Below are positions 33,834-41,711 of a stretch of 64,000 bases of DNA, piece after piece. The notes beneath the pieces are model-generated. The model was not told where the DNA came from and made no database searches. It saw only the letters and a list, made by a program, of their open reading frames with translations. How positions within the stretch are numbered: position 1 is the first letter of the stretch; every line of letters begins with the position of its first letter. Source of the DNA: Natronoglycomyces albus (GTDB lineage: Bacteria > Actinomycetota > Actinomycetes > Mycobacteriales > Micromonosporaceae). The stretch covers positions 2,914,001-2,978,000 of the forward strand of contig NZ_CP070496.1 in assembly GCF_016925535.1 (NCBI RefSeq). The letters are read 5' to 3'. A program made the translations under genes and the position numbers.

Positions 33834-34322
33834 TCACGTTCCAGGCAGGTCGATTCCCAGGTCGAGCAGGTTCTCCGCTTGCGGGCCTGCGGTGGGAAGC
33901 GGCAGCGCGGCCGTCATCACGACGCGCGCGCCTTCGGGTGTGGTGACGGTCAGCTCGACGGCGTTCCATGGCTTCTCGTCGGGGCCACTAGTGCATCCGG
34001 GTACGAGTTCTTCGCAGCGGGTGGCTATCTGGTCCAACTGGTTGTGGACGCAGGCAAAGCTCACGGTGGACGACGGCGTCTCTTCGACCTGGTCGGCGGG
34101 CACCAGCAGGACGTCCTGGAACGCCCAGCGGCGCAGATGGGTCAGCTGGGGGGCCGAGAACAGGTCGCCGAAGCCCAGCCCGCGGCACCAGAAGTCCTTC
34201 GACTGCTCGATATCGACGCTGGGGATGATCACGAACATCGGCATCAGGTAGAGCTCCCGGTAGATGTCGGGAGCGACCGCATTAGGGCCCGGGTCGGGGA
34301 CCGGAGATGGGTAATGTTTCAT
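33834..34322 (-). CDS. VOC/glyoxalase-bleomycin-resistance-fold protein, candidate TipAS target
   Basis: The frame encodes 162 residues; the VOC domain begins at an internal MPMFVIIPSVDIEQSKDFW (about residue 27) and continues through FQDVLLVPADQVEE to VTTPEGARVVMTA. VOC proteins include antibiotic-binding and dioxygenase types. An ATG at 34322 lies six bases from a -10 element, so a leaderless transcript could start there. The internal ATG near 34244, preceded by GGGAG, is the alternative and gives a family-typical N-terminus. The TipAS-MerR gene lies downstream. Confidence 0.82.
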   Translation of the reverse strand: MKHYPSPVPDPGPNAVAPDIYRELYLMPMFVIIPSVDIEQSKDFWCRGLGFGDLFSAPQLTHLRRWAFQDVLLVPADQVEETPSSTVSFACVHNQLDQIATRCEELVPGCTSGPDEKPWNAVELTVTTPEGARVVMTAALPLPTAGPQAENLLDLGIDLPGT

Positions 34323-34328
34323 GCTGAC

Positions 34329-34359
34329 AGTCTTGGGCCTCCCGTTACGTGAGGGTCAA
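34329..34359 (-). promoter_or_regulatory. MerR-type promoter with 19-bp spacer and palindromic operator
   Basis: On the minus strand TTGACC (34359-34354) and AAGACT (34334-34329) are separated by exactly 19 bases. The spacer region carries the near-perfect palindrome CCTCACGTAACGGGAGG (34354-34338, one mismatch). Over-long spacers with a central palindrome are the hallmark of MerR-family activation. The TipAS-MerR gene is the second gene downstream. Confidence 0.75.
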
Positions 34360-34439
34360 GACTGAATCGACCACATGAGACATAGCCCTCACCCGCACGG
34401 AGGCCGGGGCACTGAGGGCTCGAATAGCGGCGGGCGAGC

Positions 34440-34916
34440 TCAGTCGAGAGCGAGCTTCATGCCCACGTGGGAGGCGACAAAGCCCAGGCTTTCGTAAAAA
34501 CGTCGCGCGTCTGGGCGCTGTGCGTCGGTGGTGAGCTGGACCAGCTTCGCACCCCTCTCCCGGCCATATTCGATGGCCCAGTGAAAAATGGCGGTGCCCA
34601 GGCCAGTGCCTCGCTCCGAACGAGCCACCCGCACCGCCTCGATCTGGAGGCGCAGCGCCGCCGCACGCGAGAGTCCGGGGATCAGGGTCAGCTGCATCGT
34701 GGCGACGACCTCTCCGTCTTCGTTTCGCACGGTCGCGAGGAACTGGGCCGCGTCGGCGTCGATGGCGGCAAAGGCTGCACGGTACGGGCTCAGGTCGTCA
34801 GACTCGCGCCCCGCGCCGAGCACATCGTCGCGCAGTAGGGCCACGATCGTCGGCACGTCATCTTCGCGTGCCCGCGTGACGGAAAAGGTGCGGTCTGCCA
34901 GCTTCAGTTCGTTCAC
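34440..34916 (-). CDS. GNAT-family N-acetyltransferase
   Basis: This 158-residue protein has the GNAT core: GEVVATMQLTLIPGLSR, IEAVRVARSERGTGLGTAIF (V-box and RGxGxG acetyl-CoA loop, about 92-111), AIEYGRERGAKLVQLTTD and DARRFYESLGFVAS. It starts at GTG (34916). The substrate is unknown. Confidence 0.87.
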   Translation of the reverse strand: MNELKLADRTFSVTRAREDDVPTIVALLRDDVLGAGRESDDLSPYRAAFAAIDADAAQFLATVRNEDGEVVATMQLTLIPGLSRAAALRLQIEAVRVARSERGTGLGTAIFHWAIEYGRERGAKLVQLTTDAQRPDARRFYESLGFVASHVGMKLALD

Positions 34917-34954
34917 ATCGGCGATTCTGCCAGCGTCTCTTGGCCCCAGTTAAT

Positions 34955-35791
34955 CTAGATCGCTCGAAGGAGACGTGCCGACCATGCATTAAGGCGCTGG
35001 CGTAGCAGTCGGGCCGTGATCTGGGGTCGTCCGATGCCAACATAGTTGGCCGCCCACGCCTCGACTGCGGGGTCGGCCTGCGCGGCCGCCTGCCGGTCCC
35101 ACAGTTCAAGGTCCTTGACCGGCCCGCAGATGCGCTCGTACTCGGCTCGAAAGGACTCGGCCGCCGCGACGGAGCCAAGCAACACGAGGTCTTGCCGAAA
35201 CCAAGCGAGGTCAACGGCTCGCGGCGCGTGGCGCGCGCCCGACCAGTCGACAACGCCCGTCAGCTTCCTCGCCTGCCAGAGTGTGTTTCCAATCCAGAGA
35301 TCGTAGTGCGTCAGGACGCGTTCACTTGTGTCGAGGCGATCCCACTCGGCCTGGGCTGCCTGAGCGATCGGGCTGTCTCCGGGCGGGACTCGGGCGGGGG
35401 CTAGTCGAAGCCCAGATCCATCGAGTGCGTGTATGCGGGCGAGCATACGGGCCAGTGGAGCAGCCATGGCTTCTGGCGGAAGCTGGGGGTGCGGTGTTGA
35501 TCCGGGGACACGCGTGGTGAGGACGACCGGCGAGGCCGCGCCAGCGACCGCGACGAGATGTGGAACGGCATCGCCCAAGGGTTCCAGGCGTTCTAGGATG
35601 CCGACCTCGTGCGTTGCTGCTGTGTCCTCTGGGGGAAAGACGCGGGCCACGTACTCGTCGACTCCATCGGAGACCAGGAACGTCCGAGCATGCTGTCCGC
35701 CCGCGAGCGAGTGGACCACCCGCAAGGGACGCCCTATCTGCGCCGATAGTTCGGCGAGGGACTCTTCAATATGTTCGCTGTTCAGAGCCAT
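34955..35791 (-). CDS. Aminoglycoside-phosphotransferase-family kinase
   Basis: This protein of about 278 residues has an APH-like fold: GGQHARTFLVSDGVDEYVAR (N-lobe), LARMLARIHALDG, the catalytic loop VLTHYDLWIGNTLW with the HxDxxxxN pattern (about 165-178) and GVVDWSGARHAPRAVDLAW with the metal Asp. It resembles the group that includes antibiotic, choline and fructosamine kinases; the substrate is unknown. The start is ATG 35791, with an alternative at 35803. It is intact, unlike the related gene at 27.3 kb. Confidence 0.84.
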   Translation of the reverse strand: MALNSEHIEESLAELSAQIGRPLRVVHSLAGGQHARTFLVSDGVDEYVARVFPPEDTAATHEVGILERLEPLGDAVPHLVAVAGAASPVVLTTRVPGSTPHPQLPPEAMAAPLARMLARIHALDGSGLRLAPARVPPGDSPIAQAAQAEWDRLDTSERVLTHYDLWIGNTLWQARKLTGVVDWSGARHAPRAVDLAWFRQDLVLLGSVAAAESFRAEYERICGPVKDLELWDRQAAAQADPAVEAWAANYVGIGRPQITARLLRQRLNAWSARLLRAI

Positions 35792-35810
35792 ATCACTCAG
35801 CAAGGCCAGG

Positions 35811-36350
35811 TCAGGCCGTAGCTATCCAGTAGCGGAGCCTGCCATGGCGTTCGTCTTCGAGCGCTCCTCCGTTGGCCTCGATAGTGCGGCGCGACGCGAT
35901 GTTGTCGTCCGAGCACGTCACCAGGACTTCTTCGATACCTAGGCCGGCGGCGTAGGCCAGGGAGGCGGCGAGGATCGCGGTGGCATGGCCCTTGCCGCGC
36001 TCACCGGGGCGCACCGAGTAGCCGATGTGGCCGCCCATCTCCAGCAGGAAGCCGTTGAGTTCGTGACGAATCGATGTGCGGCCAATCCAGCGGTCACCTT
36101 CGACCCACCACAGGGCCGAATGCGGAACCATGCTGGAGGACTCCGGTATCTCGGAGCGGTCGGAAAGCAGGTCGGCCACCAGCATCGTGAAACCGTCCTC
36201 AGTGGCCAGCAGGTCGCGAGTGTAGTCGATATTGCGAGAACTCCACGCCCCCATCAACTGGTCAGCCTCTTCCCCAGCAGCGGCAAAGTCGTCCCAGGAC
36301 GAAAGGAAGGCAGCTTGATATGTCACGTCGGGGTCGGTCAGTGTTGGCAT
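35811..36350 (-). CDS. GNAT-family N-acetyltransferase
   Basis: This 179-residue protein has the GNAT pattern ALWWVEGDRWIGRTSIRHEL, GGHIGYSVRPGERGKGHATA (acetyl-CoA loop RxxGxA-like, about 106-125) and VLVTCSDDNIASRRTIEANG. It resembles uncharacterised acetyltransferases of actinobacteria and firmicutes. It lies directly upstream of the kinase gene (19-base gap, same strand), so the two are probably co-transcribed. Confidence 0.85.
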   Translation of the reverse strand: MPTLTDPDVTYQAAFLSSWDDFAAAGEEADQLMGAWSSRNIDYTRDLLATEDGFTMLVADLLSDRSEIPESSSMVPHSALWWVEGDRWIGRTSIRHELNGFLLEMGGHIGYSVRPGERGKGHATAILAASLAYAAGLGIEEVLVTCSDDNIASRRTIEANGGALEDERHGRLRYWIATA

Positions 36351-36394
36351 AGCTCAATTGTGTACGCCCCGCAGCGGGACACCAAACGGTTTTC

Positions 36395-37711
36395 TCACCC
36401 GGCGTCGGTGAGGCATTCGGCCGTAATGTTCTCCACATCCGAAACCCCGGCTAGGCCCATCGTGATGTCCAGCTCCGCGTTGAATCCGTCTAGAACCGCC
36501 GTAGCTCCCTCGGCTCCGCCCACCGCTAGACCGTAGGTATAGGAACGACCCAGGCCGACAATGTCGGCCCCCAGCGCCAGCGACCGAAACACGTCGGCTC
36601 CGCTACGGACTCCGCTGTCGAAGATGACCGGCACGGCGGAGTCGACCACCTTGGCGACGCCAGGCAGTGCGTCAATGGAGGCGATCGCACCATCGAGTTG
36701 CCGTCCACCGTGATTGGACACCCAGATCGCGTCCACGCCGCTGTCGAGGGCCTGCCGCGCGTCGTCTGGATGTTGGATTCCCTTGAGGATGATGGGCAAC
36801 CGCGTGTGCTCCCGCAGGAAGCTCAAGTCGCTCCACGTGAGGTCGGGTCGCGAGAACTCCTCCTGAAAGGTCTCCACGGCCGCCCTGGGGTAGGGCGAAC
36901 GCAGGTTCTCCCGGAAGTTCCCCGGGTAGCGCTTGGCCATGGTCATTAGCGCCCGCATCGCCTGCGGGGTCGGTCGCGGCGTCTCCTGCGGCTTAACCTC
37001 GGCAACACGGCGATCCACTAGGTCCTGAAAGACCGGGTCGGAGGTGTATTGGGCGATTCCCATGCCATGAGCAAATGGCAGGAAACCATGGTCGAGATCG
37101 CGGGTGCGCCAGCCGAGCATGTGCGTGTCGACGGTGACGGCGATGGCGGAGGCTCCCGCCTTCTCAGCTCGCCGCACGAAGCTCAACGCGAGGTCATCGT
37201 TGCGACTCCAGTACAACTGGAATATCCAGGGAGTGTCGCCCAGCTCCTCGGCGATGGCCTCCATGGGCACCGACGCTTGCGAGGAAACCGTCATAGGGGT
37301 ACCGGTGGCGCGGGCGGCTCGCGCGGCGGCTAGGTCGGCATCGGGGTGTGCGACTTCCAGCACCCCGATCGGGCTCAACAGCAGTGGCGTGGGGAAGTCG
37401 ATTCCGATGGCGGTGCTGCGCAGGTTCCGGTCCGAGACGTCGCGCAACATACGAGGGATGATGCGTCGCTTGCTAAACGAGGCGACATTGGCCGAGGCGG
37501 TACGTTCGGCCCCGGCCGCGCCCTGAATGTACCCCCAGCTGCGAGCGTCTACCGCTTTTTTCGCCGCGTTTTGCAACGCGACGGGGTTGGTGGGGGCGGC
37601 TTGGCGACGGCCGGACAGGCCCTCACGGTAGATCCGGCTCTGTACTGCTCGCCCCAGCGGCACCGCGGAGGTGGGTCGGGCTTGTTCGGGGGCTTGCGTT
37701 TCGTCTGCCAC
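36395..37711 (-). CDS. FMN-dependent alpha-hydroxy-acid oxidizing protein
   Basis: This protein of about 438 residues belongs to the lactate oxidase/glycolate oxidase family. Visible blocks are SWGYIQGAAGAERT, LLSPIGVLEVAHPDADL, SSQASVPMEAIAEELGD, WIFQLYWSRNDDL, LPIILKGIQHPDDA with the FMN-contacting Lys, IWVSNHGGRQLDG with catalytic His and Arg, and DSGVRSGADVFRSLALGAD. The GTG at 37711, preceded by AGGAAGG, is chosen because the 32 residues upstream show no similarity. The substrate (L-lactate or another 2-hydroxy acid) is not fixed by sequence. Confidence 0.88.
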   Translation of the reverse strand: MADETQAPEQARPTSAVPLGRAVQSRIYREGLSGRRQAAPTNPVALQNAAKKAVDARSWGYIQGAAGAERTASANVASFSKRRIIPRMLRDVSDRNLRSTAIGIDFPTPLLLSPIGVLEVAHPDADLAAARAARATGTPMTVSSQASVPMEAIAEELGDTPWIFQLYWSRNDDLALSFVRRAEKAGASAIAVTVDTHMLGWRTRDLDHGFLPFAHGMGIAQYTSDPVFQDLVDRRVAEVKPQETPRPTPQAMRALMTMAKRYPGNFRENLRSPYPRAAVETFQEEFSRPDLTWSDLSFLREHTRLPIILKGIQHPDDARQALDSGVDAIWVSNHGGRQLDGAIASIDALPGVAKVVDSAVPVIFDSGVRSGADVFRSLALGADIVGLGRSYTYGLAVGGAEGATAVLDGFNAELDITMGLAGVSDVENITAECLTDAG

Positions 37712-38150
37712 GTCGATGCCTACCTTCCTGGTCTGATTACCAGTGACGCTACCGCTTTTGGCTTTGCGGCGACAATTACTCCTAGGGGAGGCTAAGGGCG
37801 GGGCCATTGGGAGCGACGGCTACGGAGAAGCCCTCGAAGTCTGATATGCACCTTTAGAGTGATATATGCCTATTTTTTTGGCCTCTGGCATGGACCACCC
37901 CGTCAACGAAGATGGAAGTTCGACCAGAAAAGCGCGACGCGAATGCGTACGCGGACAGCGAATGTCGCAGCTTGTCGATACGGTGACAAGTACCGCTGAA
38001 GGCTGCGAGAATAATGAACAAGCTACGGAGAGGCTGGTGCGAAAGCGCGAATTCAAGGCCGCAGGAGGCGAAGTTTACACAGGTAAACGAGTCGACGAGA
38101 ACGCCGAAAGTGTCTTTTGCACAAGCCTCGGAATAGGCGAGGAGAACACC
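37712..38150. other. Intergenic region holding dispersed-repeat copy 2
   Basis: This 439-base gap separates the divergent oxidase and GyrI-like genes. The plus-strand open frame that crosses it is an upstream extension of the GyrI-like gene; most of it has no protein similarity. The repeat occupies 38052-38129. The part near 37840-37900 is relatively AT-rich and may hold promoters. Confidence 0.45.
38052..38129 (-). repeat. Dispersed approximately 78-nt repeat, copy 2
   Basis: This is the reverse-strand counterpart of 7688-7765 at about 80 percent identity without gaps. The hairpin at 38073-38088 (plus strand GTTTAC-ACAG-GTAAAC) keeps six pairs, although the fifth pair changed from G-C to A-T and the sixth from G-U to C-G relative to copy 1. 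It ends 21 bases before the GTG of the GyrI-like gene on the opposite strand. Confidence 0.75.
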
Positions 38151-38666
38151 GTGAGCGAACACCACTTTTTCAATGACGCTCCACATATAAAACCGCGCAT
38201 TATCGAAACCGACGACTTTCCCACCGTCGTGGTGGCCAACTCACAGCTCGCCATGGCCGAAATGCCGCTATTTATGGACGAATCGTTCAACGCCATCATC
38301 CGCATTCTCGAAGAGAACGACATCAACCCCATCGGTCCCGCTTTCGCCTTGCACCGTCGCATCCCCGACCAGACCGCAGACTTCGAGGTGGGCTTCCCTG
38401 TCGACAAGGAACTCATCGACGAGGTCCTCATCTCCGATCAGCTCAGTGTCAGCCCCTCCACGCTGCCAGGCAACCGAATCGCCACTGTCTCCTATATCGG
38501 GGCCTACGACGGGCTGCCAGACGCCTGGGGTTCCTTCATGGACTGGGTCACCGGAAACGGCCACTCCCCCGACTTGCCCTTTTGGGAGTTCTACGTGACC
38601 GAGCCGACGCCCGATGTCGAACCGTCGGCCCTCCGAACCGATCTGTACGTTCCCTTGGCCGACTGA
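38151..38666 (+). CDS. GyrI-like/AraC effector-binding-domain protein
   Basis: This 171-residue protein (start GTG 38151, preceded by GGCGAGGAG) is a single GyrI-like small-molecule-binding domain. KPRIIETDDFPTVVVANSQL, NPIGPAFALHRRIP, FEVGFPVDKEL and AYDGLPDAWGSFMDWV follow the family pattern. Such domains bind hydrophobic cations or DNA gyrase. No DNA-binding domain is attached. The in-frame upstream extension runs through the repeat and is rejected. Confidence 0.83.
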   Translation: MSEHHFFNDAPHIKPRIIETDDFPTVVVANSQLAMAEMPLFMDESFNAIIRILEENDINPIGPAFALHRRIPDQTADFEVGFPVDKELIDEVLISDQLSVSPSTLPGNRIATVSYIGAYDGLPDAWGSFMDWVTGNGHSPDLPFWEFYVTEPTPDVEPSALRTDLYVPLAD

Positions 38667-38763
38667 AAGGCCCAGCGTCCTCAGTCGACTTTTGTCCACT
38701 ATCAACTTGGCTACAATCGGCGAAGCCCGAAAGAACCTGGCACGATCAGCTGAGGAAACCACG

Positions 38764-39446
38764 ATGACAGAACTGACACACACCCACATCAGCCAACAAG
38801 CACCCTCGTAGCGCTACCTGTTGGGCGGTATCGAGATTCAGGGGCGCGCCAAGAGCTACGCAGACGCGGTGAACTTTGCCGCCTCTGTTGGGAAGCTGGC
38901 CGATAAGCACGACCTCGAAGCGGAGATTTGCCTGCGCACACCGACCGTTCACCTGCGACTAGCCGCGTCCATGCGCGCCGGGGTCCATCCCGAACACATC
39001 GAGCTGGCCAAAGCCATTGAGGACCTAGAGGCAGCGGCAGACGTGCCCCTAGAGGCAGCTTCTGTCAGCACAATGGAAATCGCCATCGACGCGGTTGACA
39101 TTCCCAAGGTGAAAGCGTTCTGGATGGCACTCATGGGCTATGAATCCATCGGCCCCTTCAGCCTGATCGACCCCAATCGGGGCCTACCATCGGTGTGGTT
39201 CCAGCAAGCCGACCAAGCCCGAAGCCAACGCAACAACATTCACTTCGATATCCACCTCAGCCCCGAACAGCTCCAGCCCCGCATTGAGGCTGCCCTCAAT
39301 GCGGGTGGCACCCTGCTGAGCGATCTCAAGGGAACCGATGGTGGGGAAGTTCGTTCCGCCGCCCCGCTGGCATCGGCTACTGCGTACTAGCCGACCCCGA
39401 AGGCAATGAAGTCTGCCTGTGCCTAAATCAGCGCGGTGCCACGTAA
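38764..39446 (+). pseudogene. VOC protein with pterin-dehydratase-like N-terminus, broken by a stop and a frameshift
   Basis: An ATG at 38764 opens MTELTHTHISQQAPS, and then TAG occurs at 38809-38811. The same frame continues RYLLGGIEIQGRAKSYADAV, where homologues usually read WRYLLG, so TGG changed to TAG is likely. The following part is dehydratase-like to about 39060 and then VOC-like (MEIAIDAVDIPKVKAFWMAL, NNIHFDIHLSPEQ). The frame ends at 39390, but one base off the expected end appears (GYCVLADPEGNEVCLCLNQ), running to TAA 39446. Two independent lesions argue for real decay. Residual translation could start at TTG 38821. Confidence 0.78.
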
Positions 39447-39565
39447 GGAAGACATCCGCCTCCGCCGTCGGGCCACTGTGGTACCCAAACCTGAAAACGG
39501 GTTGCCGGTCCACTGTGAACGGCATAGGTGCCACCAAGTTCTCTCTACTTGCACACGAGGTATCC

Positions 39566-40150
39566 ATGAGCCCTAAGACGACGGCACTCAACACCGACAT
39601 TGACCCTTTTCCATACTCCACAGAGCGTCTCATTCTGCGCCGGTTCGGCCCACCAGACGCAGACGATGTGTTCTCCTACCGACAGCTCCCCGAGGTCGCC
39701 AAATACCTCTACCTGATCCAGCCGTGGACCCGCGAGACGACCGCGCAAGACCTCTCCATTCAAGCAAAGGCAACATTCGCCGCCGACAATGACGACTTGC
39801 AATTGGCCGTAACCCGCCCCGAGGATCCCCGCGTCATCGGGGAAGTGCGGCTGCGCATAGAAAGCATCGCCGCAGGCCAAGTCGAGATCGGCTACATCTT
39901 CCACCCTGAATTCCAAGGGCGAGGGTACGCCACAGAGGCCGCCACAGCGCTGCTAAGGCTGGCATTTGACACCTACGGCTTCCACCGGGCCTATGCCCGC
40001 CTCGACGAAGAAAATCGCGGCTCGGTCGCGCTGTGTCGGCGCTTGGGGATGCGCCAAGAGGCCCGCCTAGTCGAGAACGACATACGGGATGGGGTGCGGG
40101 GCACAGAGCTGATTTTCGGGATGCTCGCCTCCGAGTGGCACAGTCGCTAA
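39566..40150 (+). CDS. RimJ/RimL-type GNAT acetyltransferase
   Basis: This protein of about 194 residues has STERLILRRFGPPDADDVFS, EIGYIFHPEFQGRGYATEAA (acetyl-CoA loop, about 112-131), HRAYARLDEENRGSVALCRR and LGMRQEARLVENDIRDG, all typical of RimJ/RimL-like GNATs. The ATG at 39566 follows ACGAGG and is preferred over an in-frame extension to 39419. The target is unknown. Confidence 0.86.
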   Translation: MSPKTTALNTDIDPFPYSTERLILRRFGPPDADDVFSYRQLPEVAKYLYLIQPWTRETTAQDLSIQAKATFAADNDDLQLAVTRPEDPRVIGEVRLRIESIAAGQVEIGYIFHPEFQGRGYATEAATALLRLAFDTYGFHRAYARLDEENRGSVALCRRLGMRQEARLVENDIRDGVRGTELIFGMLASEWHSR

Positions 40151-40226
40151 ACAGGCAATGACAGCCGGGGCCGTCTCATAGATGGGGTGATGGCACAGCG
40201 CGCGCAGAGGTGGTGGCAGCGGACTC

Positions 40227-40592
40227 CTACACGGCGCGTTTGAACCAACGTCCCAAACGCGAGCCTTGACGAGGTAGCGAAGCCTCATGGTCGCCAAAGG
40301 CGTCCCCGGCAATCACCCGGTAGGCGTCTTCGACCCGCCCCGCGAAAGTCACGTCGTTGGCGTTGACTCCATCTGGGCGGCTCAGCTCGATCAACGTCAC
40401 CCCGGATTGGCGCGTGACGTCGGGCCGAACTCCTAGAGTGTCCGACACAATCTTGATGCGTTCTTTGAGAGCCGCGTGTTGGCTCTCGTCGATGGGTAGC
40501 TCTCGGCACAGCCGGGTGTCGTCATTGACCCAGCCTCGCAGCTGTTGCAGCGCGTCGTCCAGCACCTTGTCACCTTGTTCGTGGTTGGCCAT
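40227..40592 (-). CDS. Divergent pterin-4a-carbinolamine dehydratase-like protein
   Basis: This 121-residue protein (start ATG 40592) has the dehydratase outline: QQLRGWVNDDTRLCREL, ALKERIKIVSDTLGVRPDV, VTLIELSRPDGVNANDVTFA and FAGRVEDAYRVIAG. The usual catalytic His residues (HHPD segment) are replaced by GVRPDV, so the standard activity is doubtful. A related domain forms the N-terminus of the broken VOC gene 0.8 kb upstream. Confidence 0.68.
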   Translation of the reverse strand: MANHEQGDKVLDDALQQLRGWVNDDTRLCRELPIDESQHAALKERIKIVSDTLGVRPDVTRQSGVTLIELSRPDGVNANDVTFAGRVEDAYRVIAGDAFGDHEASLPRQGSRLGRWFKRAV

Positions 40593-41110
40593 CTTTACAA
40601 CATCGGCAGTGGCACATGAATCTGGCGCCCATAACGACCCGACGTAGAGTCGAGGTCGTGACCAGCTCCGCCGGTGGCGGTGAATCCGCGCCGAGGAGCA
40701 AGCCTCCATGGAGGCATTCGGTATCTCACGAAGTAGAATCGATACTGGGTCGATTGTCTATCGCGCTCGCAGATGAGCCCTGTTTGTCATCTGTTCCCGA
40801 ATTGTCGCCAGTTCTTTATCTTCACTTCCCGAGTGTTCCTGCTTCAGAGCCACTTGTCCAGAGTCACAAATCAGACAACTTGGCCTTTAGTACTGCCTTT
40901 GTGACGCCAGTCGACTAATTCAGGGCGCAAACACGACAGAACAATCTGTTCGTCTAAACATCGATCATCCGTTCGGATGATAGCCGCGAAGAACTCGACG
41001 CAAGGGAGTCGCAGAAACACTATTTGCGCACCACTCTTCGTGTTGCGAGACAACTGCACAGGGTTGCCCCGAAAATATCCTGCCCGGATCGATCGCACTA
41101 AACTGAGCCC
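40593..41110. other. AT-richer gene-free interval
   Basis: These 518 bases are visibly less GC-rich than the surroundings (for example around 40790-40910). A 100-codon plus-strand frame across 40616-40918 has no recognisable similarity and no ribosome site. No RNA gene was recognised. The promoters of the dehydratase-like gene and the NUDIX gene should be here. Confidence 0.45.
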
Positions 41111-41542
41111 ATGAACAACAAAAGGACCATCGTCGGGGCAGCAATCATCTCCGACGACGGACGGGTCCTGGCCGCTTCCCGCGCCGAGCCCGCCCCCATG
41201 CGAGGCCAATGGGAGTTTCCCGGAGGTAAGGTCGAACCCGGCGAGACCGAAGTGGACGCCCTACGCCGAGAATGCATCGAAGAAGTCGGCGTCGACATCT
41301 ACGTAGGCCCCCGCCTAGGCGTCGATATTCCCATCAAGGACGACTACATTCTCAAGGTCTACCTAGCCCGTCTGCGCCACAGTGACGACACTCCACAAGC
41401 CCTTGAACACCTCGAAGTGCGGTGGCTTAGCGCCGAGACCCTCTACGACGTCCCCTGGCTCCGCGCTGACCTGCCACTAGTGCGGGAACTGGAAAAGCTG
41501 CTGCCGAACCGAATCCAAGACGCCCTGACCGCCGCCGATTAG
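41111..41542 (+). CDS. NUDIX hydrolase (MutT/CTP-pyrophosphatase-like)
   Basis: This 143-residue protein has the complete Nudix box GKVEPGETEVDALRRE-CIEEVGV (about residues 38-60, pattern Gx5Ex7REUxEExGU) and the preceding MRGQWEFPGGK typical of MutT-like enzymes. VRWLSAETLYDVPWLRADLP near the end matches the group that cleans oxidised or methylated nucleotides. A strong terminator follows. Confidence 0.9.
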   Translation: MNNKRTIVGAAIISDDGRVLAASRAEPAPMRGQWEFPGGKVEPGETEVDALRRECIEEVGVDIYVGPRLGVDIPIKDDYILKVYLARLRHSDDTPQALEHLEVRWLSAETLYDVPWLRADLPLVRELEKLLPNRIQDALTAAD

Positions 41543-41591
41543 TCCGGACCCGCGCAATGCCAACCAACGGCGCTGCGCCTCGATCGAGGAC

Positions 41592-41627
41592 AGCTGGGGT
41601 CGCGACGTAGACGTCGCGACCCCAGCT
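41592..41627. terminator. Bidirectional terminator between the NUDIX and subtilase genes
   Basis: A perfect 17-bp stem (41592-41608 with 41611-41627), two bases between the arms, is followed by TTTATG on the plus strand. It lies between convergent genes. Confidence 0.87.
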
Positions 41628-41711
41628 TTATGCAGTTGTGCTTCCTATTCGGTCACTCCTGGCGGCGCCACACTCCTGAAGCCCCGCAAAGAAATGCCGA
41701 AACCTCTCGAA

